Origin: Microbacterium sp. AG238
Lineage (GTDB): Bacteria; Actinomycetota; Actinomycetes; Actinomycetales; Microbacteriaceae
Length of the DNA stretch: 64,000 bases
Direction: 5' to 3'
Assembly (NCBI RefSeq): GCF_003610405.1
Contig: NZ_RAQC01000002.1
Span: 668,204 to 732,203 of the forward strand
The position numbers were made by a program, and so were the translations under genes. The notes beneath the pieces are model-generated. The model saw only the letters and a list, made by a program, of their open reading frames with translations, was not told the DNA's origin and ran no database searches. Positions 1 through 9,332 of the stretch are shown piece by piece (the first letter of the stretch is position 1; every line of letters starts with the position of its first letter).

Positions 1-1
1 G

Positions 2-247
2 TTCCTGTTCCAGTTCGTGGGAATCTGGAACAACTACCTGCTGCCGCTCGTCATGCTCAACGACGCCCGCACGTTCCCGGTCACCCTCGGGCTCATGCTC
101 TGGAACGGTCAGACGCAGCGAGCGCCGCTGTATTACGAGCTCGTCGTCACGGGAGCCGCGGTCTCGGCCGTGCTGCTCATCGTGGTCATGGCCGCTCTGC
201 AACGATTCTGGCGAGCCGGTCTCACCGCCGGCGCGACGAAGGGATGA
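2..247 (+). CDS. Carbohydrate ABC transporter permease, MalG type (3' end only)
   Basis: This is the C-terminal ~81 residues of an inner-membrane permease of the MalG-like binding-protein-dependent transport family. The 5' part lies outside the window. Visible are the WNNYLLPLVML segment typical of the family just after the EAA loop, a final membrane helix (about VVTGAAVSAVLLIVVMAALQ), and the basic C-terminus ending GLTAGATKG, which resembles the usual MalG ending. The cellulase-like gene follows 4 bp after the stop, so the two are probably co-transcribed and the transporter probably imports an oligosaccharide or glycoside. The substrate cannot be read from this fragment. Confidence 0.88.
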   Translation, partial: FLFQFVGIWNNYLLPLVMLNDARTFPVTLGLMLWNGQTQRAPLYYELVVTGAAVSAVLLIVVMAALQRFWRAGLTAGATKG

Positions 248-251
248 CCCG

Positions 252-1583
252 ATGACCCGCTATCTCGGCTCCGGACACGACCCCGCCCCCGACACCCGCG
301 CGCTGACGGGGGTCGTGCCCGCGCACCTGCCGCCGCGCCTGACGATCACGCTCTGGGACTTCTCCTGGTACACGCGTGCCGGCGACGGCGAGCCCTACGC
401 CGACCTCGGCGCCGCTCTCGATGAGGCGGTCGATCGCGGCTACAACGCCGTCCGCATCTGCGCGGCACCGCTGCTGCTGTTCGGCGGCCTCGGGCTCGAC
501 GACCTCGCGAGCGACCTCGAGATCGAGGGGCTCGGGCGCTCGCCGCACGGCGAGGTGTTCGGCAACGGAACGCGGTGGTACGACGTGCCCGGCGGCTACC
601 GGCTCGACCTGCGCTCGCGCTTCTTCGACCTGCTGCGCGGTGCCCGTGAACGGGGCATCGTCGTCATCCTCGCAAGTTGGGAGTACCAGCAGTCGCCGGC
701 GTTCGCGGCGGACGAGCGCTGGTTCCGCGCGATCGATGCGGTGCCGCTCGCCGAGCGCTACGACGTCCTCGCGACGGCGACGATCCGGATGCTCGACGAG
801 ATCGAGTCCGCGGGGCTGGGCGACACGATCGCGTTCACCGAGCTCCACAACGAGGTCGACTTCTCGATCGTCCCCGCCTTCGCCGACGGCGGGGACCCCG
901 CCCTCGATCGAGTGCGCGCCGCGCATCCCCGCCACCTCGTCACCGCGAGCTACGGCAAGGCCCCCTTCCTCGATCTCGCCGGGCTGTCCGACCGATTCCA
1001 GGTGGCGCAGCTGCACGTCTACGCGTACGGCGTGCTCGATGCGCTGCAGCGACGCATCGACATCCGTTCCGAAGGCACCGACGGCTTCCCGGGTGAGGCC
1101 ATGCGGGCGCTGCTGGTCGACGACGCGCCCTCGTTCGCCGAGTACGGCCGGGCCGCCGACTGGAAGTTCGAGGCCACCGTCATCACCGACCAGCAGATCT
1201 ACGGCTACGACTGGGTCGACCCCGACCTGTGGGACCGGTGGCTCTACAACCACCACGGGCTCTACCGCGAAGAGATGCTGCGCGAGATCGGGTCACGAGT
1301 GATGGCGCTGGCCGCGTGGTCGCGGCGCCGCGGCATCCCCGCCGTCGTGGGGGAGGGCTGGGTGGGTTACACCCCGCTCCGGGCCGACTTCGAAGACGGC
1401 CCCGTCGGCACGGAGCTCGCCGAGCACGGCGTCCGCACGGCGCTCGGGCACGGCGTGTGGGGCATGGTGCTCAGCTCGAACGCGGCGCCCCATCATCCGC
1501 AGTGGTCGGATGTCGCGTGGCAGCGGCGCCTCAACGCCGAGATCCTCGCTGCCCCGACGACGGCCGCCGACGACCGGGATTGA
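252..1583 (+). CDS. Cellulase-like glycoside hydrolase (GH clan A type barrel)
   Basis: The 443-aa protein resembles the 'sugar-binding cellulase-like' family. The barrel begins around residue 30 (ITLWDFSWYTR). A probable acid/base glutamate lies in FTELHNEVDF (about residue 196) and a probable nucleophile glutamate in VVGEGWVGYTP (about residue 365), the arrangement expected for clan A retaining glycosidases. No signal peptide is visible, so it would act in the cytoplasm on sugars brought in by the upstream transporter. The ATG lies 4 bp after the permease stop, with GAAGGGATGACCCG upstream. The exact substrate is unknown; the family assignment is from motif recall. Confidence 0.8.
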   Translation: MTRYLGSGHDPAPDTRALTGVVPAHLPPRLTITLWDFSWYTRAGDGEPYADLGAALDEAVDRGYNAVRICAAPLLLFGGLGLDDLASDLEIEGLGRSPHGEVFGNGTRWYDVPGGYRLDLRSRFFDLLRGARERGIVVILASWEYQQSPAFAADERWFRAIDAVPLAERYDVLATATIRMLDEIESAGLGDTIAFTELHNEVDFSIVPAFADGGDPALDRVRAAHPRHLVTASYGKAPFLDLAGLSDRFQVAQLHVYAYGVLDALQRRIDIRSEGTDGFPGEAMRALLVDDAPSFAEYGRAADWKFEATVITDQQIYGYDWVDPDLWDRWLYNHHGLYREEMLREIGSRVMALAAWSRRRGIPAVVGEGWVGYTPLRADFEDGPVGTELAEHGVRTALGHGVWGMVLSSNAAPHHPQWSDVAWQRRLNAEILAAPTTAADDRD

Positions 1584-1589
1584 GCGGCG

Positions 1590-2453
1590 TCATCCGCGAC
1601 GCTCCTCGCGGTAGTGGCTCGGGCTCATCCCGTGCACGCGTCGGAAGTGCCGCGAGAAGTAGAACGGGTCGCTGTAGCCGACGTCTGTCGCGATCTGGCC
1701 GACGGTGCGATCGGTGCGCTCCAGGAGGGTGCGCGCCGCCGTCATCCGGAGCGCCGTGTGGTACGCCAGGACGCCGCCGCCCGTCGCGCGCCGGAAGAGC
1801 GACGTGAGATGGGATGCCGACACCCCGACCAGTGCCGCCAGCTCGCTGACCGGCACTGCGCTGTCGAGCCGCTCGGACAGGAACGTCATCGCGCGCTCGA
1901 GCGGGTCGCCGCGCTCGGGTAGTGCCTGGTCGGACGCGAGCTGGGTCATGAGCTTGAACGCGGCACCCGTGACGGCGACCAGACGCACGGGCGACTGGTC
2001 GCGTTCGAGCCCCCGCACGATCTCGTCGAGCAGCGACACCGCGCGCTCGACGCTGTGGAGGCGCACGAGCGGTCGTGCGGCCGTGGTGCCGATCGCCGCG
2101 GTGAGGTCGTCGACATCGGAGCCGACGACATGGCACCACCAGATCGTCCAGGGATCGTCGGCATCCGCGCCGTAGGCGTGCGGCGTGCGGGCCGGGATCA
2201 CCACCGCGGTGCCCGCCTGCACGCGGTGGCGCGTGCCACCGATCTCGACCCACCCGGAGCCCGCCGTACAGACGATGACGATCGTCGTGCGGATGCCGCG
2301 GTCGCGGGTGCGACCATGATCGGCGGCATGCGGGAACCAGCCGGCGTCGGTGACGACCAGGCGGCGGGTCACGGGGCGCTGCAGCGCGGCGGTGATCGCC
2401 GGTGCCGGCACGACGCACAGGCGTTCGCCCGCGAAACCGTCTGAGATGGCCAT
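1590..2453 (-). CDS. AraC family transcriptional regulator
   Basis: The 287-aa regulator has an N-terminal cupin-like sugar-sensing domain (VQAGTAVVIPARTPHAYG, about residues 75-95) and a C-terminal AraC/XylS DNA-binding domain with two helix-turn-helix units (VSELAALVGVSASHLTSLF, then VGQIATDVGYSDPFYFSRHF). The start MAISDGF is preferred because CAGG lies 9 bases upstream; an ATG three codons earlier (2462) is also possible. It is divergent from the DUF5107-TPR gene and convergent with the cellulase-like gene. It probably controls this sugar locus in response to the imported carbohydrate. Confidence 0.9.
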   Translation of the reverse strand: MAISDGFAGERLCVVPAPAITAALQRPVTRRLVVTDAGWFPHAADHGRTRDRGIRTTIVIVCTAGSGWVEIGGTRHRVQAGTAVVIPARTPHAYGADADDPWTIWWCHVVGSDVDDLTAAIGTTAARPLVRLHSVERAVSLLDEIVRGLERDQSPVRLVAVTGAAFKLMTQLASDQALPERGDPLERAMTFLSERLDSAVPVSELAALVGVSASHLTSLFRRATGGGVLAYHTALRMTAARTLLERTDRTVGQIATDVGYSDPFYFSRHFRRVHGMSPSHYREERRG

Positions 2454-2542
2454 GATCGTCATCCTGACACATCGGCGGATCGTCCAGGTGCACGGCCGCT
2501 TCCGCCATGTCGCGGCCGGGTTCGCTCGGCGACGCTGGAGGC

Positions 2543-5500
2543 ATGCATTCGACCTCGACATCCTCGCTGCGTCTTCCCGAGCCGCCCGCGGACGAGCAGG
2601 TGACGCTCGATGACGGCGGCGTGGCCGTCTGGGAGCAGCCGCTCACGATTCCCACGTACGAGCCGGCGCCACCGGAGAAGCTTCCGATGTTCTTCGACCG
2701 CCGGGTCTACCAGGGGTCGAGCGGACGGGTGTACCCGCTGCCCTTCACCGAGCGGATCGCCGCCGAGCCGCGCGACCGCGACTGGCGTGCCGTGCACCTC
2801 GAGAACCGCTGGATCCGGCTGGTGCTCCTCCCCGAGCTCGGCGGCCGCATCCACATCGGCTACGACAAGACCGCCGACTACGACTTCTTCTACCGCAACA
2901 ACGTGATCAAGCCCGCCCTCGTCGGGCTCGCCGGTCCGTGGGTGTCGGGCGGCGTCGAGTTCAACTGGCCGCAGCACCACCGACCCGCCACCTTCCTGCC
3001 CATGGAGAGCTGGATCGAACACGAACCCGACGGGGCGGTCACGGTCTGGATGTCGGATCACGATCCCTTCGCGCGCATGCGCGGCACCCACGGCATCCGC
3101 CTGCGTCCCGACAGCTCGCTGATCGAGCTGCGCGCCCGGCTGCACAACCGCACCGAGGTGCCGCAGACGTTCCTCTGGTGGGCGAACGTCGCCGCGCGAG
3201 CGCACGAGGATTACCAGTCGTTCTTCCCGACCGACGTCCGGTACGTCGCCGATCACGCGCGTCGCGCCATCACAGCCTTCCCACGAGCCGACCGCCCCTA
3301 CTACGGCGTCGACTACCCGGCTCGGGTCGATGCGGCCCACCCCGATGCCGACCGCATCGACTACTACGGCAACATCCCCGTGCCGACGTCGTACATGGTG
3401 GTCGAGACGCGGGACGACTTCTTCGGCGGCTACGACCACGCGGCCGGAGCGGGCTTCGTGCACTGGGCCGATCGCCGCATCGCGCCGGGCAAGAAGCAGT
3501 GGACGTGGGGCAACGCCCCCTTCGGCCACGCCTGGGACGACCAGCTGACCGACGGCGACGGCCCCTATGTCGAGCTGATGGCCGGTGTGTACACCGACAA
3601 CCAGCCCGACTTCTCGTACCTCGCGCCCGGCGAGGTCAAGACGTTCTCGCAGTTCTGGTTCCCGATCACCGGCATCGGCGCCGCGCATCAGGCCACGAGG
3701 GATGCCGCCGTCTCGGTGCGTCTCGAGGAGGGTCACGTGCACATCGGCGTCGCCGTCACCTCGGATGTCCCTCGGGCCCGCGTGCGCGTGACGGTCGGGG
3801 CCGACACGGAAGAGCGCGTCGTCGACCTCGGGCCGGGCCGCCCCTGGATCGACTCGGTGCCCTGCCCCCACGGGGTCGACGCCACCCGGATCGAGGTCGT
3901 CGTCCACGACGGCGATCGCGAACTCATCCGGTGGCGGCCGCGCTCGGATGACGACGGCGCGCCCGAGCCCGCCGTCGCGACCGAGCCGCCGCTGCCCGCA
4001 GACATCGCCTCAGCCGACGAGCTCTACCTCACGGGGGTTCACCTGGCGCAGTACCGCCATCCCACACGGCATCCCGAGCCCTACTGGGAAGAGGCGCTTC
4101 GCCGTGACCCGGGCGACGCGCGCTCGAACACCGCGCTCGGCGCCTCGGCCTACGCTCGCGGCGAGTACGACGTGGCTGCCGGATACCTGCGTGAGGCGAT
4201 CGAGCGCCTCACGTTCCGCAACCCGAACCCCGCGGACGGCGAGGCGCACTACCGCCTCGGACTCGTCGAGACGCGCCGGGGCCACGACGCTGGTGCCTAC
4301 GACGCGTTCGCGAAGGCCGCCTGGGATGTGCGGTGGGCGCACCCCGCCAGCGTGCAGATGGGGTTGCTCGACGCGCGGGCGGGGCGCGACCTCGCCGCAC
4401 TCGGCCGCCTCGACGACGCGCTGCGTCACGGGTTGGATGACCCGCTCGCGCGCAACGTCCGGGTGATCGTGCTGCGCCGTCTCGGGCGCGAGTCCGAAGC
4501 CGACGCTGAACTCGCGACGCTTGAGCAGAGCGATCGGCTCGACGTGTTCACCGCCTACCTCGCTCGCCGCGCCCTGCCGGACGACGGGCTCATGCTGCTC
4601 GATCTCGCGGGCGACCTCGCCCGCGCGGGGCAGCGAGACGACGCGCTCGCCGTCCTCGCCGCGGCGGCCGGGGCCTCGGCCACCGGCACCGGCGGCATCG
4701 CTCCGGTCGCCGAGTACGAGCGGGCGCGGCTGCTCGACGAGGCAGGCGAGACGGATGCCGCCGCCGACGCTCGCCATCGCGCGCGGCGCGCACCCGCTGA
4801 CTGGGTGTTTCCCGCGGGGCTCGACGCCCACGACGCCCTTGAAGCTGCCGTGGCCGCCGATCCGGCTGACGCGCGGGCGCGGGCGCTGCTCGGCATGTGG
4901 CTCTACGACCGCGGCCGCCGGACGGATGCGTTGGTGCAGTGGCGTGCGGCCCTCGACGACGCGACGCGCGATGGCGTGCTGCTGCGCAACGCCGCGCTGG
5001 CCACGGCGGAGGTCGAGGGCGATCTCGACGCCGCCGCCGCCCTGTACGACCGGGCCGTCGAGGTGAGCGACGACCCGCGCCTGTGGTTCGAGCTCGACCA
5101 GCTCGCGCAGCGGCGCGGCATCTCGGCAGCGGCCCGGTTGGCGAGACTCGAGCCGTATCGAGACCGGCTCATCGTGCGCGATGACCTGCTCGTCACGGTG
5201 GCCGACCTGCTGACGACGACCGGGCGTGCCGCCGAGGCCCTCGACCTGCTCCTGAGCAGGCCGCTCCAGCCCTGGGAAGGCGGCGAGGGCGTCGCGATCC
5301 GCGCGTTCGCCCGGGCATCGATCGCGCGCGCCGGCGAACTCGGACACGACGCCGCGCGCGCAGCGGCGCTGCTCGAACGAGCGCTCGACACGCCGCGCTC
5401 GCTCGGCGAGGCATGGCATCTGCTCGACAGTCGTGCGGCCCTCTGGCTGCGGCTCGGGCATTGCCGGGCGAGCCTGGGTGACGCGGCCGCGGCCGACGAC

Positions 5501-5842
5501 GCCTGGCGCACGGCGGCGACGGAAGCGGCGACCGCCGAGATCGACGCGGAATCGCTCGACGGCGCGCGGGCCGCCTGCGCCCGGGGAGACGAGGAAGCTG
5601 CCGCTGACCTGCGGTCACGCGTCGCGGCACGGGTGAGCGAGCTGCGCTCGGCTCCCGCGCGCGTCGACTACTTCGCGACGTCACTGCCCGAGACGCTGCT
5701 CTTCTCGCTCGATCCGGCCGAGGCGGCGCGGCGCCGTGCGGACGAGCTCGCGGCGGCCCTCGCTCGCTACGACGAGGAACACGCCGCGGCTCGCGCAGCC
5801 GGCCCGGCGACCGGATCGGCGAAGCGGCCGGTGAACGCATGA
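2543..5842 (+). CDS. DUF5107 domain protein with tetratricopeptide repeats
   Basis: This 1099-aa protein has an N-terminal DUF5107 region (about residues 40-350, with VHLENRWIRLVLLPELGGRI and the SGGVEFNWPQHH motif), which resembles mutarotase or glycan-processing folds. A beta-rich linker follows, then a long helical TPR-like array from about residue 500 to 1080 (for example DARSNTALGASAYARGEYD). No signal peptide is seen. GGAGG sits 5 bases before the chosen ATG; an in-frame ATG further upstream (2507) lacks such a site. The stop overlaps the next start (ATGA). DUF5107-TPR genes commonly accompany sugar ABC transporters and glycosidases, which fits here; the biochemical role is not established. 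Confidence 0.88.
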   Translation: MHSTSTSSLRLPEPPADEQVTLDDGGVAVWEQPLTIPTYEPAPPEKLPMFFDRRVYQGSSGRVYPLPFTERIAAEPRDRDWRAVHLENRWIRLVLLPELGGRIHIGYDKTADYDFFYRNNVIKPALVGLAGPWVSGGVEFNWPQHHRPATFLPMESWIEHEPDGAVTVWMSDHDPFARMRGTHGIRLRPDSSLIELRARLHNRTEVPQTFLWWANVAARAHEDYQSFFPTDVRYVADHARRAITAFPRADRPYYGVDYPARVDAAHPDADRIDYYGNIPVPTSYMVVETRDDFFGGYDHAAGAGFVHWADRRIAPGKKQWTWGNAPFGHAWDDQLTDGDGPYVELMAGVYTDNQPDFSYLAPGEVKTFSQFWFPITGIGAAHQATRDAAVSVRLEEGHVHIGVAVTSDVPRARVRVTVGADTEERVVDLGPGRPWIDSVPCPHGVDATRIEVVVHDGDRELIRWRPRSDDDGAPEPAVATEPPLPADIASADELYLTGVHLAQYRHPTRHPEPYWEEALRRDPGDARSNTALGASAYARGEYDVAAGYLREAIERLTFRNPNPADGEAHYRLGLVETRRGHDAGAYDAFAKAAWDVRWAHPASVQMGLLDARAGRDLAALGRLDDALRHGLDDPLARNVRVIVLRRLGRESEADAELATLEQSDRLDVFTAYLARRALPDDGLMLLDLAGDLARAGQRDDALAVLAAAAGASATGTGGIAPVAEYERARLLDEAGETDAAADARHRARRAPADWVFPAGLDAHDALEAAVAADPADARARALLGMWLYDRGRRTDALVQWRAALDDATRDGVLLRNAALATAEVEGDLDAAAALYDRAVEVSDDPRLWFELDQLAQRRGISAAARLARLEPYRDRLIVRDDLLVTVADLLTTTGRAAEALDLLLSRPLQPWEGGEGVAIRAFARASIARAGELGHDAARAAALLERALDTPRSLGEAWHLLDSRAALWLRLGHCRASLGDAAAADDAWRTAATEAATAEIDAESLDGARAACARGDEEAAADLRSRVAARVSELRSAPARVDYFATSLPETLLFSLDPAEAARRRADELAAALARYDEEHAAARAAGPATGSAKRPVNA

Positions 5843-6867
5843 TCGGCATCCCCGACCGCATGATGGCCAGCGTGCTGGTCTCGCCGGGCCGGCTCGAGGT
5901 CCGCGATGTCGCCCTGCCGGTGATGGAACCGGGCGACGTGCTCGTCGAGCTCACCGCCGTCGGGCTGTGCGGTTCGGACGTGCACTTCTTCGAGCACGGC
6001 CGGGTGGGTGACCTCGTGGTGGAGAGCCCGCTCATCCTCGGTCACGAGGCCGCGGGAGTCATCGCTGCGGTCGCCTCGGCAGCCGACGAGCACCGGATCG
6101 GCGAGCGCGTCGCGATCGATCCGCAGCGCCCCTGCCGGTGGTGTCCGGCATGCCGGGCCGGGCGCTCGAACCTCTGCGAGCGGATGCGGTTCCCTTCGGC
6201 GCCGCCCGAGAACGGCGCGTTCGCGCGATACCTGGCGGTGCCCGCGGATGCGGCGCACCCGTTGCCCGAGACGATGAGCGACGACGAGGGAGCGCTGCTC
6301 GAGCCCTTGTCGGTCGGTATCGCGGCGGTGCGCAAGGCCGGGGTGGTGCCGGGTTCGAGGGTGCTGGTCGCCGGGGCCGGACCCATCGGCATCCTGACCG
6401 GTGCCGCGGCGCGAGCCTTCGGTGCCGCGGTGGTCGTCGTGGCCGACCCGGTGGCGGCTCGACGGGATGTCGCGCTCGCGCACGGAGCCACACGCGCGGT
6501 CGATCCCGCCGAGGTGGCCGAGCTCGACGGCCGTATGGACGCGTTCGTCGACGCTTCGGGTGCACGAGCGGCGATCGCCGCGGGCCTCCGGTCGCTCCGC
6601 GGCGCCGGGCGTGCCGTGCTCGTCGGCATGGGGTCCGCGACCGTCGACCTCGACCTGTTCCTGCTGCAGAGCCGTGAGCTCGTGGTCGAGGGGCTCTTCC
6701 GATACGTCGACACGTGGCCGCTCGCCATCGAGCTGGTCGCCTCGGGTGCGGTGCGGGTCGACGACCTCGTCACGGCGCGTGGTGGGCTCGACGACCTCGC
6801 GGGCTTCTTCGCGCGCAACTCCGACCCCGACACGATGAAGTTCCTCGTCGACCCCCGGGTGCGGTGA
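5839..6867 (+). CDS. Zinc-dependent alcohol/polyol dehydrogenase (MDR family, sorbitol dehydrogenase-like)
   Basis: The 342-aa protein of the medium-chain dehydrogenase/reductase family oxidises an alcohol or polyol with NAD(P)+. The catalytic-zinc region reads GLCGSDVHFFEHG and GHEAAG. The structural-zinc loop CRWCPACRAGRSNLC carries four cysteines, and the Rossmann motif VLVAGAGPIG begins near residue 174. The general look is closest to sorbitol/iditol or xylitol dehydrogenases. It is translationally coupled to the DUF5107-TPR gene through a 4-base ATGA overlap, which makes it the last gene of the sugar operon. A second in-frame ATG pair lies seven codons in. Substrate identity is inferred only. 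Confidence 0.9.
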   Translation: MIGIPDRMMASVLVSPGRLEVRDVALPVMEPGDVLVELTAVGLCGSDVHFFEHGRVGDLVVESPLILGHEAAGVIAAVASAADEHRIGERVAIDPQRPCRWCPACRAGRSNLCERMRFPSAPPENGAFARYLAVPADAAHPLPETMSDDEGALLEPLSVGIAAVRKAGVVPGSRVLVAGAGPIGILTGAAARAFGAAVVVVADPVAARRDVALAHGATRAVDPAEVAELDGRMDAFVDASGARAAIAAGLRSLRGAGRAVLVGMGSATVDLDLFLLQSRELVVEGLFRYVDTWPLAIELVASGAVRVDDLVTARGGLDDLAGFFARNSDPDTMKFLVDPRVR

Positions 6868-6894
6868 CGGTCGAGGGCTCCCGCGCCTGAGGGG

Positions 6895-7248
6895 TCAGCG
6901 CCCCTGGCGCTTCTTGTAGGGCTTGGGCTGGCCCTTCACGATGGGTGCGCGACCCGATCCCTTCGAGGCCTTCGCCTTGCCGCCGCCCGCTGCCTTCTGC
7001 CGGGGCGCGACCGCCGGCGCGGGTGCAGCCGCGACCTCGGCTCGCGCGTCGGCGAGCAGCAGGGTGCCCGCGGGCGTGAGTCGCGGCTTACCGCCGTCCT
7101 TGACGAACAGCGGCTGCCCGACCTCTTCTTCGAGCCGGTCGATCGACGAGTAGAGCACGGCGAGCGAGACGCCCAGGTGCTCGGCGGCCCGCGGGAAGTG
7201 CAGGGTATCGGCGACGGCGACGAAATGGACGAGGTCGCGGATCTTCAC
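6895..7248 (-). CDS. Short LysR-type HTH protein with basic tail
   Basis: The 117-aa protein consists of a LysR-like winged helix-turn-helix (KIRDLVHFVAVADTLHFPRA through GQPLFVKDGG, about residues 1-60) followed by a low-complexity Ala/Lys/Gly tail ending in PKPYKKRQGR. The LysR effector-binding domain is absent, so it is a DNA-binding stub rather than a normal LTTR of about 300 aa. The GTG start is preferred because GAAGGTGA lies just upstream. An ATG five codons earlier would overlap the end of the upstream kinase gene and has no ribosome-binding site. It starts within a few bases of the kinase stop, so they are probably co-transcribed. Such stubs may act as nucleoid-associated or regulatory proteins; the function is unknown. 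Confidence 0.75.
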   Translation of the reverse strand: MKIRDLVHFVAVADTLHFPRAAEHLGVSLAVLYSSIDRLEEEVGQPLFVKDGGKPRLTPAGTLLLADARAEVAAAPAPAVAPRQKAAGGGKAKASKGSGRAPIVKGQPKPYKKRQGR

Positions 7249-7252
7249 AGGG

Positions 7253-9229
7253 TCACCTTCCATCGCGGCGGATGAGCGCCGAGCGTAGCGAACGCAGCAG
7301 CAGCAACAGGCCGCCGAGCCCGACCACACTACCCAGGAACGGGAACACCGACACCGAGTCGGTCAGCAGCGGGCCGTGCTGGACGACACCGAGCATGACG
7401 CCGACGATCACGAGGGTGGCCCCCACGAGCGTCGTGGTGAAGCGCCCCGTCAGCGACTCGACCCACGACCGGTCGTCGGGCGATTCCAGCGCGCGCAATC
7501 GCACCGTGAGCCGGCCCGACTCGAGATCGTTCAGGATCCCGTCGACCCGGCGGGGCAGCTCTCGCGCACGCTCGATCCCGAGCTGCACCTGCACCTGAGC
7601 GGTCATCGCCGCCGACCGCGGGTCGCCCATGTGCAGGGCGTACTGCGGCGCGCGCGAGAGGGCGCGCTTGATCATGTCGTAGTCGGGATCGAGTCGCCGC
7701 AGCGTTCCCTCGATGGCGCCGAGCGTGCGGAACCCGAGCAGCAGACCGGGCGGGAGTGCGAGTCGGTGGCGCCGGAGCACCTCGATCAGCGCGGTGAAGA
7801 GGTGCTGGTCGGAGTTGGAGTTGTGTAGTCGTGTGAGGATGACGCCGATGTCGTGCTGCAGCGCCCCGACGTCGAGCTCGGCGTCGGCGCGGGGCTTCAC
7901 GAGCATCAGCACGGCATCCGTCGCGCCGGAGTCGTCCTCGTTGTGGAGCGCGACGAGCATCGGCAGCAGTAGCCGCCGCATGCTGCGTTCGATGATGCCG
8001 ACCGAGCCGAAGTCGATGAGGGCGACGATGCCGTCGGGCTGGAGGATGAGATTGCCCGGGTGCAGGTCGGCATGGAAGACGCCCCGCAGGGCGATCTGCC
8101 CGACGATGACGTCGAGCACGGCGTCGGCGATGCGCGTGGCCTGCTCGGGATCCACGGCCCCCGGTGCGTCGCTTCCCGGCTCGGGCAGTCGGCTGAACGG
8201 GATGCCCTGGACGTGCTCCATGACGATGAGCTGTTCCGTGCACAGGTCGGGATAGACGTCGGGTATCCGCACCGCGCGGGCATCGGCGGCCGTCATCGAG
8301 TCGCGCAGCATCTGCATGTTGCCCACCTCGACGCGGTAGTCGAGCTCTTCACGCAGGGCGACCGCGAACTGCGCGGCGAGGGCCGAGGCCCCGACATCCT
8401 TCGCCCACGTCGTGCGCCGCTCGAGGTCGGCGGCCGCCCGCTCGATGATGTCGAGGTCAGTGGCGACCTGCGCGCGTGCCTTCGGGCGCTGGATCTTCAC
8501 CACGACGGGGCGGCCGTCCTTCAGATGAGCGCTGTGGACCTGGCCGACGGATGCCGCCGCCAGCGGCGTCTCGTCGATGTCGGCGAAGACGAGCTCGATC
8601 GGCCGGCCCAGCTGCTTCTCGATCGCCGCCTTCGCCTCGTGCCAGGGGATGGGGGTCGTGTCCATCTGCAGGGAGGCGAGCGCGCTGGTGATCTCGGCGG
8701 GGAGCAGGTCGTTGCGCGTGGAGAGGATCTGGCCGAGCTTGACGAAAGTGACGCCCGCGTCGTCGAGGGTGGCCGCGAGTGCCCGGGGCAGCTCGGCCCG
8801 CGCGGATTCGCTGCGCATCCCACCGAGACCGTGGCGCGAGGCGATCGCGACGATGCGGGCGTACCGCACCGCGCGTCGGCGCCGGTGCAGTGCCTCGCGC
8901 ACGTAGGTGATGGGGCCGACCGGAGGGCGCGCCGGCCACATGAGCTCGAGCGTGATGAGGGCGATGAGGACGATCGCGAACAGCCAGGCCAGCACGAGGA
9001 ACACGAAGCCGATGGCGACGGGCGCGTCGGTGAGCAGCCCGTTCTCCTGCAGCACGCCGGCGCCGCGCAGCACCCAGATGCCGAGCGGCCCGAAGACGAT
9101 GAAGACCACGAGCGAGACGAGCGGTCCGCGCACCCAGCCGACGCGGGCCTCGAGCGCTCGCTTGGCCAACCACGTCGCGGCGACGGAGAAGACCACCGCC
9201 GCGATGGTGAAGAGCAGCCACTCCGGCAT
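7253..9229 (-). CDS. ABC1/UbiB (AarF) family atypical kinase
   Basis: The 658-aa membrane-anchored atypical kinase has about three N-terminal transmembrane helices (residues 1-110). The UbiB domain then shows the Ala-rich loop AAASVGQVHSAHL, the VVVKIQRP lysine motif, HADLHPGNL and the metal-binding LIDFGSVG. Two hydrophobic helices close the protein (TLVGATLVIVGVMLG and FLGSVVGLGGLLLLL). The family is involved in quinone biosynthesis or lipid homeostasis, probably as an ATPase. The start MPEWLLF follows GAGGGGG. The ORF is open further upstream, but those codons overlap the divergent helicase gene. The short LysR-like gene follows with overlapping or abutting ends. Confidence 0.93.
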   Translation of the reverse strand: MPEWLLFTIAAVVFSVAATWLAKRALEARVGWVRGPLVSLVVFIVFGPLGIWVLRGAGVLQENGLLTDAPVAIGFVFLVLAWLFAIVLIALITLELMWPARPPVGPITYVREALHRRRRAVRYARIVAIASRHGLGGMRSESARAELPRALAATLDDAGVTFVKLGQILSTRNDLLPAEITSALASLQMDTTPIPWHEAKAAIEKQLGRPIELVFADIDETPLAAASVGQVHSAHLKDGRPVVVKIQRPKARAQVATDLDIIERAAADLERRTTWAKDVGASALAAQFAVALREELDYRVEVGNMQMLRDSMTAADARAVRIPDVYPDLCTEQLIVMEHVQGIPFSRLPEPGSDAPGAVDPEQATRIADAVLDVIVGQIALRGVFHADLHPGNLILQPDGIVALIDFGSVGIIERSMRRLLLPMLVALHNEDDSGATDAVLMLVKPRADAELDVGALQHDIGVILTRLHNSNSDQHLFTALIEVLRRHRLALPPGLLLGFRTLGAIEGTLRRLDPDYDMIKRALSRAPQYALHMGDPRSAAMTAQVQVQLGIERARELPRRVDGILNDLESGRLTVRLRALESPDDRSWVESLTGRFTTTLVGATLVIVGVMLGVVQHGPLLTDSVSVFPFLGSVVGLGGLLLLLRSLRSALIRRDGR

Positions 9230-9321
9230 CGGTACCCCCTCGAGTCCGTCGACCTGCTTCGAGGCTAGGGCACCGGGCTCTGCCACGCCGGGCCGATCAT
9301 GCGATCTCGGCGGAGGCGGAC

Positions 9322-9327
9322 TACCCT
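9322..9327 (+). promoter_or_regulatory. -10 box TACCCT, leaderless promoter of the DEAD-box helicase gene
   Basis: TACCCT ends 5 bases before the GTG start codon, and no Shine-Dalgarno sequence lies between. This spacing puts the expected transcription start at or next to the start codon, as in leaderless actinobacterial mRNAs. Confidence 0.55.
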
Positions 9328-9332
9328 GAAGC

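Noticed and set aside
2459..3907. Long open frame antisense to the DUF5107-TPR gene (482 codons), and similar long antisense frames elsewhere (for example 13834-16293 plus, 20397-22334 minus, 49013-50995 minus, 54067-56325 plus)
   Set aside because: They are mirror frames of clear genes, produced by GC-rich third codon positions. Their products are Arg/Asp/Glu/His-rich without motifs, and they span several real genes.
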